Source: a virus. From it: a DNA stretch of 56,349 bases. Below are positions 24,924 to 34,448 of this stretch, in pieces (position 1 is the first letter of the stretch; each line of letters starts with the position of its first letter). The notes below the pieces were generated by a model, which saw only the letters and a program-made list of their open reading frames with translations, searched no databases and had not been told where the DNA came from. The translations under genes and the position numbers were made by a program. Location of the stretch: positions 1-56,349 of IMG/VR virus record IMGVR_UViG_3300020477_000031; one strand, written 5' to 3'.

Positions 24924-24952
24924 TATAAAATTAAATATTTAGGAGAAATAAT

Positions 24953-27319
24953 ATGGCAGAAAGAATAGTAAGCCCAGGTGTATTTACTAATGAAATTGAT
25001 GTCTCGTTCCTACCTGCAGCTATATCAGAGCTGGGAGCAGCATTAATTGGTGTATGTGATAGGGGACCAGCATTCACACCAACACAAGTAGAAAGTTTTG
25101 CAGATTTTGAAGTGAAATTTGGTTCAGTTAATAAAGATCTTTATTTGCCATATGCAGCTAAAAGTTATTTAAAAAATTCTGGTACAGCTACAATTGTTAG
25201 AGTACTTGGTACTCAAGGGTATACAGTAAAACATGGTATACAATTAGCTGTTACTGAAAGTAGTGGTGATACAATTTTATGTTCTTTATACCCACAAAAA
25301 AATACAGCACAAACTGAATTTGATTTAGCCGCTGTTGTTACTGAATCTGCTACAGGTGATAGTTTGAATCAAGTTGGTAGTTTTGTTGTTGATTGGGTTG
25401 GTGATGGTAGTAATTTATCACCTACTATGTCTTTGAATAGTGCTGACAGTAATTATGTATTAGATGTATTGGGTGGATCTCCTAATACAGCTTACGCAAC
25501 TAATGTACCTGCATATGTTCATGCTATATGGAAAGAATCCGCAGATAGTTTTAATAAAACTGGATCTATATCTTTTTATACTGGTAGTGCTTCTAGTATA
25601 ACATATGGTACAAGTACTAATGGGTATGCAGCTGCTCAAACACCAATGATAACTGGTCCTCAGGCTGGTTCGGGTGATGCTGTTGAATTATTTAGATTTA
25701 AAACATTATCTGATGGTGACGCATCTAATCAATTTATAAAAGTTGGTATATCTAATATCAGAGGAGCTGCTGATGTTGCTGGTTCTGATTTTGGATCTTT
25801 TGATGTTATTGTTAGAACATTTGATGATACTGATAAGAAAGCTAATGTATTAGAAACATTTACGGCTTGTAATTTAGATGCATCTTCACCTAATTATGTT
25901 GTTAGGAAAATTGGTGATATGGTAAGTGCTTATGATTTTACTACATCTAAAGTTAATGTTACTGGTGATTATGAAGTTAAATCGAAGTATATAAGAGTAA
26001 CAGATGTAAATGATCAAATAAAAAATGGTATAATTGGTGAAACTCTAAATCCATTTGGATTTAAAGGGTATGCAGCACCTATTAATTCTGGTTCAGATCC
26101 AAATGCAACTGAAATGGCAAGCTTAGTCACAAGAAATATACCTGATATGCCTTATTTATTAAATCAATCTGGTAGTGATTCTACATTTAATTCTAAATAT
26201 TATCACGGTGTAGCTTTTGATAGTTCATCTAGAAAAAATGATATTTATCCATATTTAAATGCGACTGTAGATACGACACATTTAAGTAGTTCAAATTTTG
26301 CATTGGATACACATGTTGGATTAACTATCAATTCATCACTTAATAATAAGAAATTTATTATGGGATTCCAAGGCGGATTTGATGGTTGGGATCCAAGATA
26401 TAATGGTGGAGCTTATCATGGTTTAGGAAAGGCTAATCCAGCAAATACAAATGATAATTCTGATAATGATATAACATCTTGGAAAAATGCTATAGCTACT
26501 GTTTCTAATCCTGATGAAATTGATATTAATATGTTGGTGATGCCAGGTATAACAATTAAGAATCACGGAAAAGTTTATACTAACGCTCGTGATATGGTTG
26601 AAGATAGAGGTGATACATTCTTGGTGGTTGATCCAGGTGGATATACTAACACTTTAGCTGAAGTAAAAGATGCGGTATCAACTGAAGATACAAATTATGT
26701 AGCAACTTATTATCCATGGGTTAAGATTCGTGATGAAATAAGTGACTTAAATGTTTGGGTACCTCCTTCTGTTGTATTACCAGGTATAATTGCTTATACA
26801 GATAAAGTATCACATCCATGGTTTGCACCAGCTGGTTTAAATCGTGGTGGATTGACTGAAGCACTTATGGCAAAAGAGAGACTGACTCATGATGAAAGAG
26901 ATACACTTTATGAAGGCAGAGTTAATCCAATTGCATCATTCCCAGGTGAAGGTGTGGTAGTTTGGGGTCAAAAGACTTTACAAACTAAACCATCGGCACT
27001 TGATAGAGTGAATGTAAGACGATTATTGATAGCTTTAAAGAAATTTGTAGCTTCAACATCAAGATTCTTGGTATTTGAACAAAATAATTCATCATTGAGA
27101 AATAGATTTTTAAATATTGTTAATCCATATTTGGAAACTGTACAATCTCAAAGTGGATTGAATGCATTCAGAGTTGTAATGGATGATTCTAATAATACAC
27201 CAGATGTGGTTGATAGAAATGAATTGAAGGGTCAATTATTTATTCAACCAACTAAAACAGCTGAATTTATTGTATTAGACTTTATCGTACAACCAACTGG
27301 AGCTTCATTCCCTGAATAA
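24953..27319 (+). CDS. 18: Tail sheath protein (gp18-like)
   Basis: 788 residues after AGGAGA. Contractile sheath subunit. The N-terminus SPGVFTNEIDVSFLPAAISE and the C-terminal half (WFAPAGLNRGG, VNPIASFPGEGVVVWGQKTL, DRVNVRRLLIALKKF, PTKTAEFIVLDFIVQPTG) are diagnostic of myovirus sheath proteins. The Ser/Thr/Gly-rich middle is the variable protruding domain and makes the protein longer than T4 gp18 (659). Single-gene transcript with the tube gene following. Confidence 0.95.
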   Translation: MAERIVSPGVFTNEIDVSFLPAAISELGAALIGVCDRGPAFTPTQVESFADFEVKFGSVNKDLYLPYAAKSYLKNSGTATIVRVLGTQGYTVKHGIQLAVTESSGDTILCSLYPQKNTAQTEFDLAAVVTESATGDSLNQVGSFVVDWVGDGSNLSPTMSLNSADSNYVLDVLGGSPNTAYATNVPAYVHAIWKESADSFNKTGSISFYTGSASSITYGTSTNGYAAAQTPMITGPQAGSGDAVELFRFKTLSDGDASNQFIKVGISNIRGAADVAGSDFGSFDVIVRTFDDTDKKANVLETFTACNLDASSPNYVVRKIGDMVSAYDFTTSKVNVTGDYEVKSKYIRVTDVNDQIKNGIIGETLNPFGFKGYAAPINSGSDPNATEMASLVTRNIPDMPYLLNQSGSDSTFNSKYYHGVAFDSSSRKNDIYPYLNATVDTTHLSSSNFALDTHVGLTINSSLNNKKFIMGFQGGFDGWDPRYNGGAYHGLGKANPANTNDNSDNDITSWKNAIATVSNPDEIDINMLVMPGITIKNHGKVYTNARDMVEDRGDTFLVVDPGGYTNTLAEVKDAVSTEDTNYVATYYPWVKIRDEISDLNVWVPPSVVLPGIIAYTDKVSHPWFAPAGLNRGGLTEALMAKERLTHDERDTLYEGRVNPIASFPGEGVVVWGQKTLQTKPSALDRVNVRRLLIALKKFVASTSRFLVFEQNNSSLRNRFLNIVNPYLETVQSQSGLNAFRVVMDDSNNTPDVVDRNELKGQLFIQPTKTAEFIVLDFIVQPTGASFPE

Positions 27320-27357
27320 TAATTGAATGAAATATTGAATTTTTTTTATTATATTTA

Positions 27358-27371
27358 TATTTATAGATATG
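27358..27371 (+). promoter_or_regulatory. Late-promoter-like motif upstream of tail tube
   Basis: TATTTATAGATATG, 53 nt before ATG 27411, in an A+T-rich gap after the sheath gene. Confidence 0.5.
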
Positions 27372-27410
27372 AAAGTATAAATGTAATTAATCATAAACGG
27401 GAGATATATA

Positions 27411-27899
27411 ATGGCAACATTGATTGATGCTAATGATGCGATGTTTACTCCATTTGAGCCGAAATTAAAAAATCGGTATATAATGTTGATAGATGGCATA
27501 CCATCTTATTTAGTGAAGGCTACTCAAAGACCTACTATTAATTTCGAAGAAGTTGAACTTCATCACATGAATGTTAGGCGATATATAAAGGGTAAAGGTA
27601 ATTGGGATCCTATTACTGTAACATTGTATGATCCAGTTGTTCCTTCAGCTGCTCAAGCAGTTATGGAATGGGTTAGATTATCTCACGAATCAGTAACTGG
27701 TCGTGATGGATATGCTGATTTTTACAAGAAGGATATTTCATTTCAAGTGTTAGGACCTGTCGGTGATATAATAGAAAGTTGGAAATTAAAAGGTACTTGG
27801 GTACAAAATGCTACATTTGGTGATTTGGCTTTTGAAGATAGTACTCCTGTTGAAATTACTGCAACTTTACGATATGATTACGCTATATTAGAATTTTAA
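27411..27899 (+). CDS. 19: Tail tube protein (gp19-like)
   Basis: 162 residues (T4 gp19 is 163). Inner tube subunit through which DNA passes. Conserved segments are KNRYIMLIDGIPSYLVKATQ, the VRRYIKGKGNWDPITVTLYDP strand pair and the C-terminal FGDLAFEDSTPVEITATLRYDYA. Location directly after the sheath and before a terminator fits abundant tail-tube expression. Confidence 0.94.
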   Translation: MATLIDANDAMFTPFEPKLKNRYIMLIDGIPSYLVKATQRPTINFEEVELHHMNVRRYIKGKGNWDPITVTLYDPVVPSAAQAVMEWVRLSHESVTGRDGYADFYKKDISFQVLGPVGDIIESWKLKGTWVQNATFGDLAFEDSTPVEITATLRYDYAILEF

Positions 27900-27922
27900 T
27901 ACACTCACATATCACATCACGC

Positions 27923-27957
27923 AAAAAAAGGACTTATTTATTAGGTCCTTTTTTTTT
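27923..27957 (+). terminator. Rho-independent terminator after tail tube gene
   Basis: Stem A7-GGACTT/AGGTCC-T7 (one G-T pair) with loop ATTTATT, ending in a run of nine T residues. It lies 24 nt after the tube stop codon. Confidence 0.85.
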
Positions 27958-27965
27958 ATTTGGTA

Positions 27966-27979
27966 TATTTATATATATG
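27966..27979 (+). promoter_or_regulatory. Late-promoter-like motif upstream of lysis cassette
   Basis: TATTTATATATATG, 30 nt before ATG 27996, directly after the tube terminator. Confidence 0.55.
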
Positions 27980-27995
27980 AAATTGGAGAAAGAAT

Positions 27996-28256
27996 ATGTC
28001 AATAGATAAGAAAATACCAACTGGACCTGATATTTATGGTGGCGGTGATGGATTACCAGATTGGATGCAATTTACAATAACAGCTGGTATGTTTGGATTA
28101 TTGGTATGGATACTATACTTACTATTTCACCCAACATTACAACTTGACGATACACACAGAGATTTACTGAATATTTTATTGGGTAGTTTTATAGCTTCAT
28201 TTGGTAAATGTATAGATTTTTGGTTTAGGCATTCAAAGAAAAAAGAGAGTAAATAA
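27996..28256 (+). CDS. Holin-like membrane protein
   Basis: 86 residues with a transmembrane helix at about 25-45 (FTITAGMFGLLVWILYLLF) and a second hydrophobic helix at about 57-76 (LLNILLGSFIASFGKCIDFWF), then a positively charged end HSKKKESK. This topology and the one-base overlap with the endolysin gene support a class II-type holin that permeabilises the inner membrane to release the endolysin. No homology search was possible. Confidence 0.7.
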   Translation: MSIDKKIPTGPDIYGGGDGLPDWMQFTITAGMFGLLVWILYLLFHPTLQLDDTHRDLLNILLGSFIASFGKCIDFWFRHSKKKESK

Positions 28257-28738
28257 TGTTAACAAAATTTGATGATATAATAGATATAGTTATAAAACAC
28301 GAAGGTGGATACGTAAATGATCCAACTGATTTGGGCGGAGAAACTAAATACGGTATTACAAAAAGATTTTATCCGGATATTGATATAAAAAATTTAACAA
28401 AAGAACAGGCTAAGAAAATTTACTATGATGATTATTGGGTAAAGAATAAAGTACCTCAGATGCCTGATAATCTGAAACACATATATTTTGATATGTGTAT
28501 CAATCAAGGAAAAGGTACAGCAGTAAAAGTGTTGCAACGAGCTGTTAATTCAAAAGGTGGTAATTTGAAAGTGGATGGTGGATTAGGACCAATGACAATT
28601 GAATCGATCAATAAATACAAACCTTGTGATAATAGAACTCGTTGTTATAGATTAAAACACTATTACGATTTAGTTAATAAAAAGCCCGAACAAGAAAAAT
28701 TCTTATTTGGATGGTTTCGTAGGGCATTAGAAGTATAG
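28256..28738 (+). CDS. Endolysin, GH108 N-acetylmuramidase
   Basis: 160 residues. The N-terminal motif IVIKHEGGYVNDPTDLGG followed by ETKYGITKRFYP is the signature of glycoside hydrolase family 108, with probable catalytic Glu16. The following KEQAKKIYYDDYWVKNKVPQ and FDMCINQGKGTAVKVLQRAV segments complete the fold, and VDGGLGPMTI resembles the peptidoglycan-binding part. It degrades murein at lysis. It forms a two-gene cassette with the holin-like gene, inserted between tail genes. Confidence 0.93.
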   Translation: MLTKFDDIIDIVIKHEGGYVNDPTDLGGETKYGITKRFYPDIDIKNLTKEQAKKIYYDDYWVKNKVPQMPDNLKHIYFDMCINQGKGTAVKVLQRAVNSKGGNLKVDGGLGPMTIESINKYKPCDNRTRCYRLKHYYDLVNKKPEQEKFLFGWFRRALEV

Positions 28739-28750
28739 GAGAAAAAAGTT

Positions 28751-28930
28751 ATGAGTACTACAGAGTTATATAACGAAATTAATGATTTATTTGAAACATT
28801 TCAAGAAAACCATAGAAGTTTTACAGAAAAAGGCAATAAAGCTGCCGGTGGTAGAGCTAGAAAATCTATTGGTGAAATAAAGAAATTAGTTACTGATTAT
28901 AGGAAAGCTTCTGTTTCTGAATCAAAATAG
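28751..28930 (+). CDS. 59-residue histone H1-like small protein
   Basis: ATG 28751 to TAG 28928-28930, with AGGAGAAAAAAG just upstream. The sequence contains EKGNKAAGGRARKSIGEIKK and LVTDYRKASV, the pattern of short helical bacterial histone H1-like (Hc1-type) proteins, which bind DNA non-specifically. It lies between the endolysin and the tail chaperone genes. The role could be genome compaction or host nucleoid disruption (inference). Confidence 0.6.
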   Translation: MSTTELYNEINDLFETFQENHRSFTEKGNKAAGGRARKSIGEIKKLVTDYRKASVSESK

Positions 28931-28949
28931 TTAATTAAAGGAGGTTTCA

Positions 28950-29720
28950 ATGCCAACCAAAAGTAATAAGACGAAATATCCGTCAGAAGTTATAGATTTA
29001 CCAAGTGAAGGAAAATTATATTCAAAAGATTCTCCCTTAGCATCTGGTAATATTGATATTAAATTTATGACAGCTAAAGAAGAAGATATTCTTACATCAC
29101 AAAACCTTATCAAAAAGGGTGTTGTTATGGATAAGTTATTGGATTCATTGATATTAACTGAAGGTGTAACTTCAAATGATTTGATATTGGGTGATAAGAA
29201 TGCTATTATGGTAGCATCAAGAATACTTGCGTATGGACCTGAATATACAGCAGAAATAACAGATCCATCTACAGATGAAAAGTTATCACATACATTTAAT
29301 TTATCAGAATGTGATTATAAAAAGTTACCAGATGATATTTCATATGATGGTAATAATGAGTTTGAAGTAGAATTACCTGTATCAAAGGATAAACTCAAGT
29401 TTAAGTTGTTGACTGGTCATGATGAAAAAAAAATTAGTTCTATAATAGCGGCTAATAAAAAAATGAGAAGTAATGTTTCACCAGAAATAACAGCTAGATT
29501 AAAAACAGCAATTATATCTATAAATGGTGATGATTCAATGGGTGTTATAAATTCTTATGTAGATAATATGTTATCTCGTGATTCATTATTTTTGAGACAA
29601 GAAATACAAAGAATAACTCCCGATATTGAACTTTCACAAACGATAGATTTGGGAGGTGAGATGGTGCAGGTAGATATACCCCTAACCATCGAATTTTTTT
29701 GGCCTAACATCAAAACATAA
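28950..29720 (+). CDS. 26: Baseplate/tail assembly protein (gp26-like, tail chaperone position)
   Basis: 256 residues after AAAGGAGG. The segment YPSEVIDLPSEGKLYSKDSP, then FMTAKEEDILTSQNLIKKG, and later GDKNAIMVASRILAYGPEY match the T4 baseplate-hub family containing gp26. Two genes downstream lies the tape measure, the place where tail assembly chaperones are encoded in other tailed phages. The reading frame ends with GAA followed by seven T residues and then a short unrelated tail, which suggests frameshifting into the downstream +1 frame (see next entry). Confidence 0.75.
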   Translation: MPTKSNKTKYPSEVIDLPSEGKLYSKDSPLASGNIDIKFMTAKEEDILTSQNLIKKGVVMDKLLDSLILTEGVTSNDLILGDKNAIMVASRILAYGPEYTAEITDPSTDEKLSHTFNLSECDYKKLPDDISYDGNNEFEVELPVSKDKLKFKLLTGHDEKKISSIIAANKKMRSNVSPEITARLKTAIISINGDDSMGVINSYVDNMLSRDSLFLRQEIQRITPDIELSQTIDLGGEMVQVDIPLTIEFFWPNIKT

Positions 29721-29907
29721 ACCCATATTACACGATGAATTGTTTACACTTTCATATTACAGTGAAGGTGCGTTTACTCATGCAGATGTCTATGCCCTAC
29801 CAATTTATCTGCGAAGATTTTATATGAAAAAATTAGTAGAAGTCAAGAAAAAAGAAAAAGAAAGTTTAACCAAAAAACACAAAAAATAATTATTTAGATA
29901 TTTATTA
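29686..29907 (+). CDS. Frameshift-accessed extension of the gp26-like gene
   Basis: This +1 (equivalently -2) frame opens after TAA 29683-29685, passes through the T7 run at 29694-29700 and continues for 68 codons to TAG 29905-29907. It contains no ATG before 29824 and no ribosome site, so independent initiation is unlikely. The encoded segment HDELFTLSYYSEGAFTHADV then LPIYLRRFYMKKLVEVKKKE looks like a real, compact chaperone-type domain with a basic end. The fusion would be about 318 residues. A homopolymer sequencing error is the main alternative. Confidence 0.6.
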
Positions 29908-29909
29908 GT
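29898..29909 (+). promoter_or_regulatory. Late-promoter-like motif
   Basis: TATTTATTAGTG, 37 nt before ATG 29935; it overlaps the end of the frameshift extension. Confidence 0.5.
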
Positions 29910-29934
29910 GTAATGGAGTATTGGAGAATTATTT

Positions 29935-30195
29935 ATGCTAAATAAAAAATCATATATGAATGAAAGTGTAATTCTAAAAGAATCATTTTTTGATAAACTT
30001 ATGAAATTTCTTAAAAGGAAAACTAAAGAACATAATGATGTAAAACTGAAAAAAATGATAAAAAGGAGTGGTATTTTAAAGAATATAGATACCATAAATT
30101 CGGAGAGAGAAAAATTAGATAAAGCTTTTGAAAAACAATTTGGTGTAAAAATAAAGAAAAAAACATATGGTTTAGATGACTTTGTTAAAATTTAA
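29935..30195 (+). CDS. Small basic protein upstream of tape measure, unknown
   Basis: 86 residues after TTGGAGA. The N-terminus MNESVILKESFFDKLMKFL contains L-K-E and is tag-like but not closely similar to the head-module tag. The rest is Lys-rich and helical with a conserved-looking end TYGLDDFVKI. Its location between the chaperone region and the tape measure suggests a tail-assembly factor; unproven. Confidence 0.55.
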   Translation: MLNKKSYMNESVILKESFFDKLMKFLKRKTKEHNDVKLKKMIKRSGILKNIDTINSEREKLDKAFEKQFGVKIKKKTYGLDDFVKI

Positions 30196-30212
30196 TTTTT
30201 AGGTGAATATTA

Positions 30213-32384
30213 ATGGCTAATAGAAAATTTGTAAAAGATTTAAAAGATGTACAAGATTTATCCAAAATGATGGATAAAATGGTTGGCCAGTGGGATAAAC
30301 TTTCTGATGCACAAAAACAAAATGTAGATTTGGTTAAAGATTATGCAGAAGGGATGAAGGAAAGTAAAAAATATAGTAAAGAAAATTTGGATAGTGCGTC
30401 AAACTTATCTAAAACCGCGAAAGTTGCATTAAAAGGTGGTGTTAATAGAAATAAATTACATTTAGCCGGGTTGAAAATAAAACAAAAAATGTTTGGTATT
30501 GATACAGCAAATCAACAATCCTTGGCAAAACAAGCCATAGCTATGAAAAAGGCAAATAAATCTGGTAGTAGAATGATGGGTAGTATGAAATCTGTGGGTA
30601 AGTTTGTTTCTGGTATAGCTATGAAATTGGCTGCATGGTTAGCTCCACTGTTGTTAATAAAGAAGATATTTGTAGGTTTTTCGAAAACTATAGATGATGC
30701 TGGTCAAAGCTTTGGAGCTATTGGGTTAAAATCTGAAAAATTGCTGGGAGTTTATAAACAATCCGATAATGAATTAAGAGGTATGGGATTGAATATGAAT
30801 GATGTTGCTGGTGCTGTGGATTCCATGGTATCTGGTATGGGTTTGAGTAATGCTGAAGCTATAAAGATGGCAGTTAATACTGGAAAATTAAGTAAAAATT
30901 TAGGTATAAGTACAGATACAGCAGCTAAACTTATTGAAAACTTCACAATGTTATCTGGTTCCACTGAAGAACAAGCTGTTCAACTTACAAATGCTGTGGG
31001 AATAATGTCCGGTTCTGCTGGTGTTTCACCACAAGTTGTATTAAGAGATATGGCTGATAGTCAAGAAACTATTGCTAAATTTGGAACAAAAAGTGCTGCT
31101 AATATAGCCAAAGCTGCAGTGAATGCTAGAAAATTTGGTAATAATTTAGGTACAGCTGAAAAAATGGCAAGTAGTTTATTGGATTTTGAAACTTCCATAG
31201 CTAAAGAAATGGAAGCTTCTGTATTGATAGGAAAACAATTAAATTATAATACAGCTAGACAAAAAGCATTACAAGGTGATCTTAGTGGGGCAATGGAAGA
31301 TATAGTAACTCAATTGGGTGGAGCAGCAGAATTTGAAAAAATGAATGTTATTCAGAGACAAGCTTTGGCAGATTCTATAGGTGTAAGTGTTGGTGAAATG
31401 GCCAAGTTTATGAATAAACAAGAAGAAGTTAATGATTTGGCAGAAGCTGGTGCAGAAGAAATGGAAAATATGAAACCAGAATTTAATCCTGAAGATGCTA
31501 TGTCAGCAATGACACAAATGCAAAATTCATTTGACCAATTAATGTCAACACTTCAAAATGAATTAGGTCCTGTTTTGGAAAATATAGCACAAACACTATT
31601 TGGTTGGTGGGAAACATTGACTAAATCTGAAATCGTGGTGAAGGGTATAAAATTTATTGGTGATGGATTAGCAACCATATGGGAAGGATTGACAACTAAG
31701 ACTGGTGAATTAAATGAAGAATTAAAAGGAAAAACAGAAGCTATTTTAGAGAGGGTGAAAAGTATACTCAAAGCTGTTTGGGAAATTTTAAAACCTATAG
31801 TTGATATTTTTATTGAAATGTTACCTAGTTGGGAACAATGGGGAAATATGGCGTTGGCAGTTTTGGATACGGTTGATGGACTTCTTAAAATAATACAAGG
31901 TATTATAACTTTGGACTGGGGATTGATGAAAGAAGGTTTTAAACAAACCTTTGAAGGTATGAAAGAATTTATGATAAATGCATTTACAAATACATTCAAT
32001 GTTATAGCTGATTTGTTTAGGGGTTTAGGTAATGTTATAGTTGAAGGATTAGAAGCAGCAAAAACTGCAATTTCTGATGCAATAATGTGGCCATTTAATA
32101 AAGCTAAAGAAGCACTTGAATGGTTGTGGCCAGGATCACCATCACCATTAGCTGATGCTATAGCTCAAGGTTTGGTATATGGTGGACCTAAAATAGAATC
32201 AGCTTTAACAGAACCATTTGAATCTGCTGCATTGAAAACATCAACTACTACTACTACAAATACTGGTGGTGGGAATGAAGGAACTATTGCTGTTGCAATT
32301 AGAGATGCTCTGAATGGTTTGGAATTAAAAACTACAGTTACAAGAGAACAACTTAATTTTATATTAACGCCTTCTAATAGTTAG
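30213..32384 (+). CDS. Tail tape measure protein (gp29 equivalent)
   Basis: 723 residues. The Lys-rich helical N-terminus is followed by a repetitive Ala/Gly/Met region (about 190-430) with FTMLSGSTEEQAVQLTNAVG and IGKQLNYNTARQKALQGDLS, characteristic of tail tape measures. Hydrophobic segments occur at about 130-155 and in the 490-640 region, where Trp-rich LLKIIQGIITLDWGLMKEGF repeats are visible. It sets tail length and is ejected with DNA. Short relative to some myoviruses, implying a comparatively short tail (inference). Confidence 0.82.
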   Translation: MANRKFVKDLKDVQDLSKMMDKMVGQWDKLSDAQKQNVDLVKDYAEGMKESKKYSKENLDSASNLSKTAKVALKGGVNRNKLHLAGLKIKQKMFGIDTANQQSLAKQAIAMKKANKSGSRMMGSMKSVGKFVSGIAMKLAAWLAPLLLIKKIFVGFSKTIDDAGQSFGAIGLKSEKLLGVYKQSDNELRGMGLNMNDVAGAVDSMVSGMGLSNAEAIKMAVNTGKLSKNLGISTDTAAKLIENFTMLSGSTEEQAVQLTNAVGIMSGSAGVSPQVVLRDMADSQETIAKFGTKSAANIAKAAVNARKFGNNLGTAEKMASSLLDFETSIAKEMEASVLIGKQLNYNTARQKALQGDLSGAMEDIVTQLGGAAEFEKMNVIQRQALADSIGVSVGEMAKFMNKQEEVNDLAEAGAEEMENMKPEFNPEDAMSAMTQMQNSFDQLMSTLQNELGPVLENIAQTLFGWWETLTKSEIVVKGIKFIGDGLATIWEGLTTKTGELNEELKGKTEAILERVKSILKAVWEILKPIVDIFIEMLPSWEQWGNMALAVLDTVDGLLKIIQGIITLDWGLMKEGFKQTFEGMKEFMINAFTNTFNVIADLFRGLGNVIVEGLEAAKTAISDAIMWPFNKAKEALEWLWPGSPSPLADAIAQGLVYGGPKIESALTEPFESAALKTSTTTTTNTGGGNEGTIAVAIRDALNGLELKTTVTREQLNFILTPSNS

Positions 32385-32394
32385 GAGATAAAAA

Positions 32395-34440
32395 ATGGGC
32401 TTGCAAAATTTAAATAGTGCATTTGATGATATAGTTAGTAAACTTAGTGACAGTAAGTTAGAAACAACGGCTAAGGCACCAATCCCAGTTAATAGAGAAA
32501 AATTAACTACTTTATGGGAACAAAGTGCGTTAGAAACTGATGAATATAAACCTGTACAATTGGGTAGAGGTGATTATACATTTAGTACTTTATTCACAAA
32601 CGATCAAAAAGTAAAAGTTGATAGACCAACAGGAATGTTACCAGGTAATTCAAGATTAAATTTAAATCCTGGTGGGTTTAAATTACTTCATCAATCTGGT
32701 TTCAGAGGTGATGAACCATATGTTATAAGTAGAATAAATGAAAATAGATTCTTATATAAAACGAAATATTCTTCAAGATTTTTACCATTAGGTAGAGCTA
32801 CACAAGATGTGGAAAGATTGGGTAAATTTGTATTATCAGCAGCTGGTATAACATGGATGGTAAAAGAAAATATACTTTCCAGATTTAATACTTATTCTCC
32901 AAAATTATATAATCCACTCTCATTAGGATCTGCTATACCATTAGTTGCGGGTGTTAAATTTAGAATGTCTAGAGGTTTTTTGGTTGATGAAGGTAAATAT
33001 CCATTTCATTATGTGATGGAAAATCCAAAAACTTTATTTAATGCTGATGAATTGACAAATCCTGGTATGGTGGGATTCGTTACTGCTGGTAATATGGCTG
33101 CAGGTTATAATACTATGGGTGGAAATTTATATCAAGCTGCTGGGTTAAATGTATTAGGTGGTCCACCAGACTTTACTAATGTTGGTATAGCACCACACGA
33201 TAATCCAATTACATATTTTCTTGGAGCTGGTGTTTCTAATTTAGAAAGAACTTATAGATCTTCTGAATGGACACGAACATTTTATGATAAAAAGGCTGAA
33301 GGTACTAAAATATTAGGTGGTGATGTGGAAATAACTGGTAGATCAGCTGATTTGGTTTTAGGGCAATATTCTGTGTTAGGTGCTACAAATTATATACAAT
33401 TTAGAAATTTAATAGAATCTTTGCCAGCTGCTGGTGAAGTACCAACGAGTGCTGATGTAATGAAAAGGCCTTCAGCTAAAAAGTTACAAGCACCATTGGC
33501 TACATTGGGTGCACTTGGTAAGAATAATGCTTTGATAAAAAAATTAGATGAATTTGCTAGTAAAGGTACAACAGATGCTGAACATGATAAAGTTAATAAC
33601 AATATAGAATTAACTAATGAAGATGAAACATTAGATAATAAATTAAAACCATTTCTTAAATATAGTGAACGACCTGAATCTGATACTGGTAAAAATGTGG
33701 ATAAAAATTATACAAAAAATAAAGTACCAAGTGATTATTACCCACATCAATTAGATCCAAGAGTTCAAAAAACTCCACTAAAAAGTTTACCTGGAGATTT
33801 GATGACTGTGATGCCCGTTAAACCTGGTGGTACTATAAATGAAGCTTATTCAGAAGAATCTATTACATCAGAAATGTTGGAAGAAGAAAAGAATGGTTAT
33901 TTACTTTATTTTAAAGATTTAAGGGATAATTCTTATTTGTTTTTTAGGGGATATGTTGAAGGGTTAACTGAAACTGTAACTCCAAATTGGCCTGGAACTG
34001 CATATGTTGGTAGAAGTGATCAAGTTTTTTCTTATGAAAATACTGAAAGGACTGTTGATTTTACATTACAATTATTTGCACAAACAAGTAGTGAATTGGA
34101 TGCTATTTATGATAAAATTAATAAGTTAACTTCATTTTGTTATCCTCAATTTAAAAAGGATAGTGTTAATTTTGATACTAAACTTAGAAGTAAACCACCA
34201 CTCTTAAAATTTAGATTTGCAGATTTATATGGTAAAAAAGATAATGAAATTTTAGGATTTATAAAGTCATTGACATATGCTTTCCCAGAAACTTCACCAT
34301 GGGAGATAGAAAGTGGTAAGAGAGTACCAAAACATGTTACTGCTACTATATCATATCAAGTTATTCACAATGAAATTCCTAATATGACTACACAATTTTA
34401 TGGTAAAGAAATAACAAATAATATTCATCATATTGATTAA
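32395..34440 (+). CDS. Baseplate tube-cap-like structural protein (gp48/gp54-like, tentative)
   Basis: 681 residues after AGGAGAT. The N-terminal two thirds are polar with Gly/Asn loops. The C-terminal 200 residues (FFRGYVEGLTETVTPNWPGT, SYENTERTVDFTLQLFAQTS, LKFRFADLYGKK) have the alternating beta pattern of tube-fold baseplate proteins, which start the tail tube on the hub. Position after the tape measure and before a gp53-like gene supports a baseplate role. It is about twice the length of T4 gp48 or gp54, so exact equivalence is uncertain. Confidence 0.55.
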   Translation: MGLQNLNSAFDDIVSKLSDSKLETTAKAPIPVNREKLTTLWEQSALETDEYKPVQLGRGDYTFSTLFTNDQKVKVDRPTGMLPGNSRLNLNPGGFKLLHQSGFRGDEPYVISRINENRFLYKTKYSSRFLPLGRATQDVERLGKFVLSAAGITWMVKENILSRFNTYSPKLYNPLSLGSAIPLVAGVKFRMSRGFLVDEGKYPFHYVMENPKTLFNADELTNPGMVGFVTAGNMAAGYNTMGGNLYQAAGLNVLGGPPDFTNVGIAPHDNPITYFLGAGVSNLERTYRSSEWTRTFYDKKAEGTKILGGDVEITGRSADLVLGQYSVLGATNYIQFRNLIESLPAAGEVPTSADVMKRPSAKKLQAPLATLGALGKNNALIKKLDEFASKGTTDAEHDKVNNNIELTNEDETLDNKLKPFLKYSERPESDTGKNVDKNYTKNKVPSDYYPHQLDPRVQKTPLKSLPGDLMTVMPVKPGGTINEAYSEESITSEMLEEEKNGYLLYFKDLRDNSYLFFRGYVEGLTETVTPNWPGTAYVGRSDQVFSYENTERTVDFTLQLFAQTSSELDAIYDKINKLTSFCYPQFKKDSVNFDTKLRSKPPLLKFRFADLYGKKDNEILGFIKSLTYAFPETSPWEIESGKRVPKHVTATISYQVIHNEIPNMTTQFYGKEITNNIHHID

Positions 34441-34448
34441 GGATTATA

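Noticed and set aside
24895-24930. TTGACA with TATAAA as a sigma-70 promoter before the sheath gene
   Set aside because: The spacing between the boxes is about 24 nt, too long; the late-type motif lies in between and is better placed.
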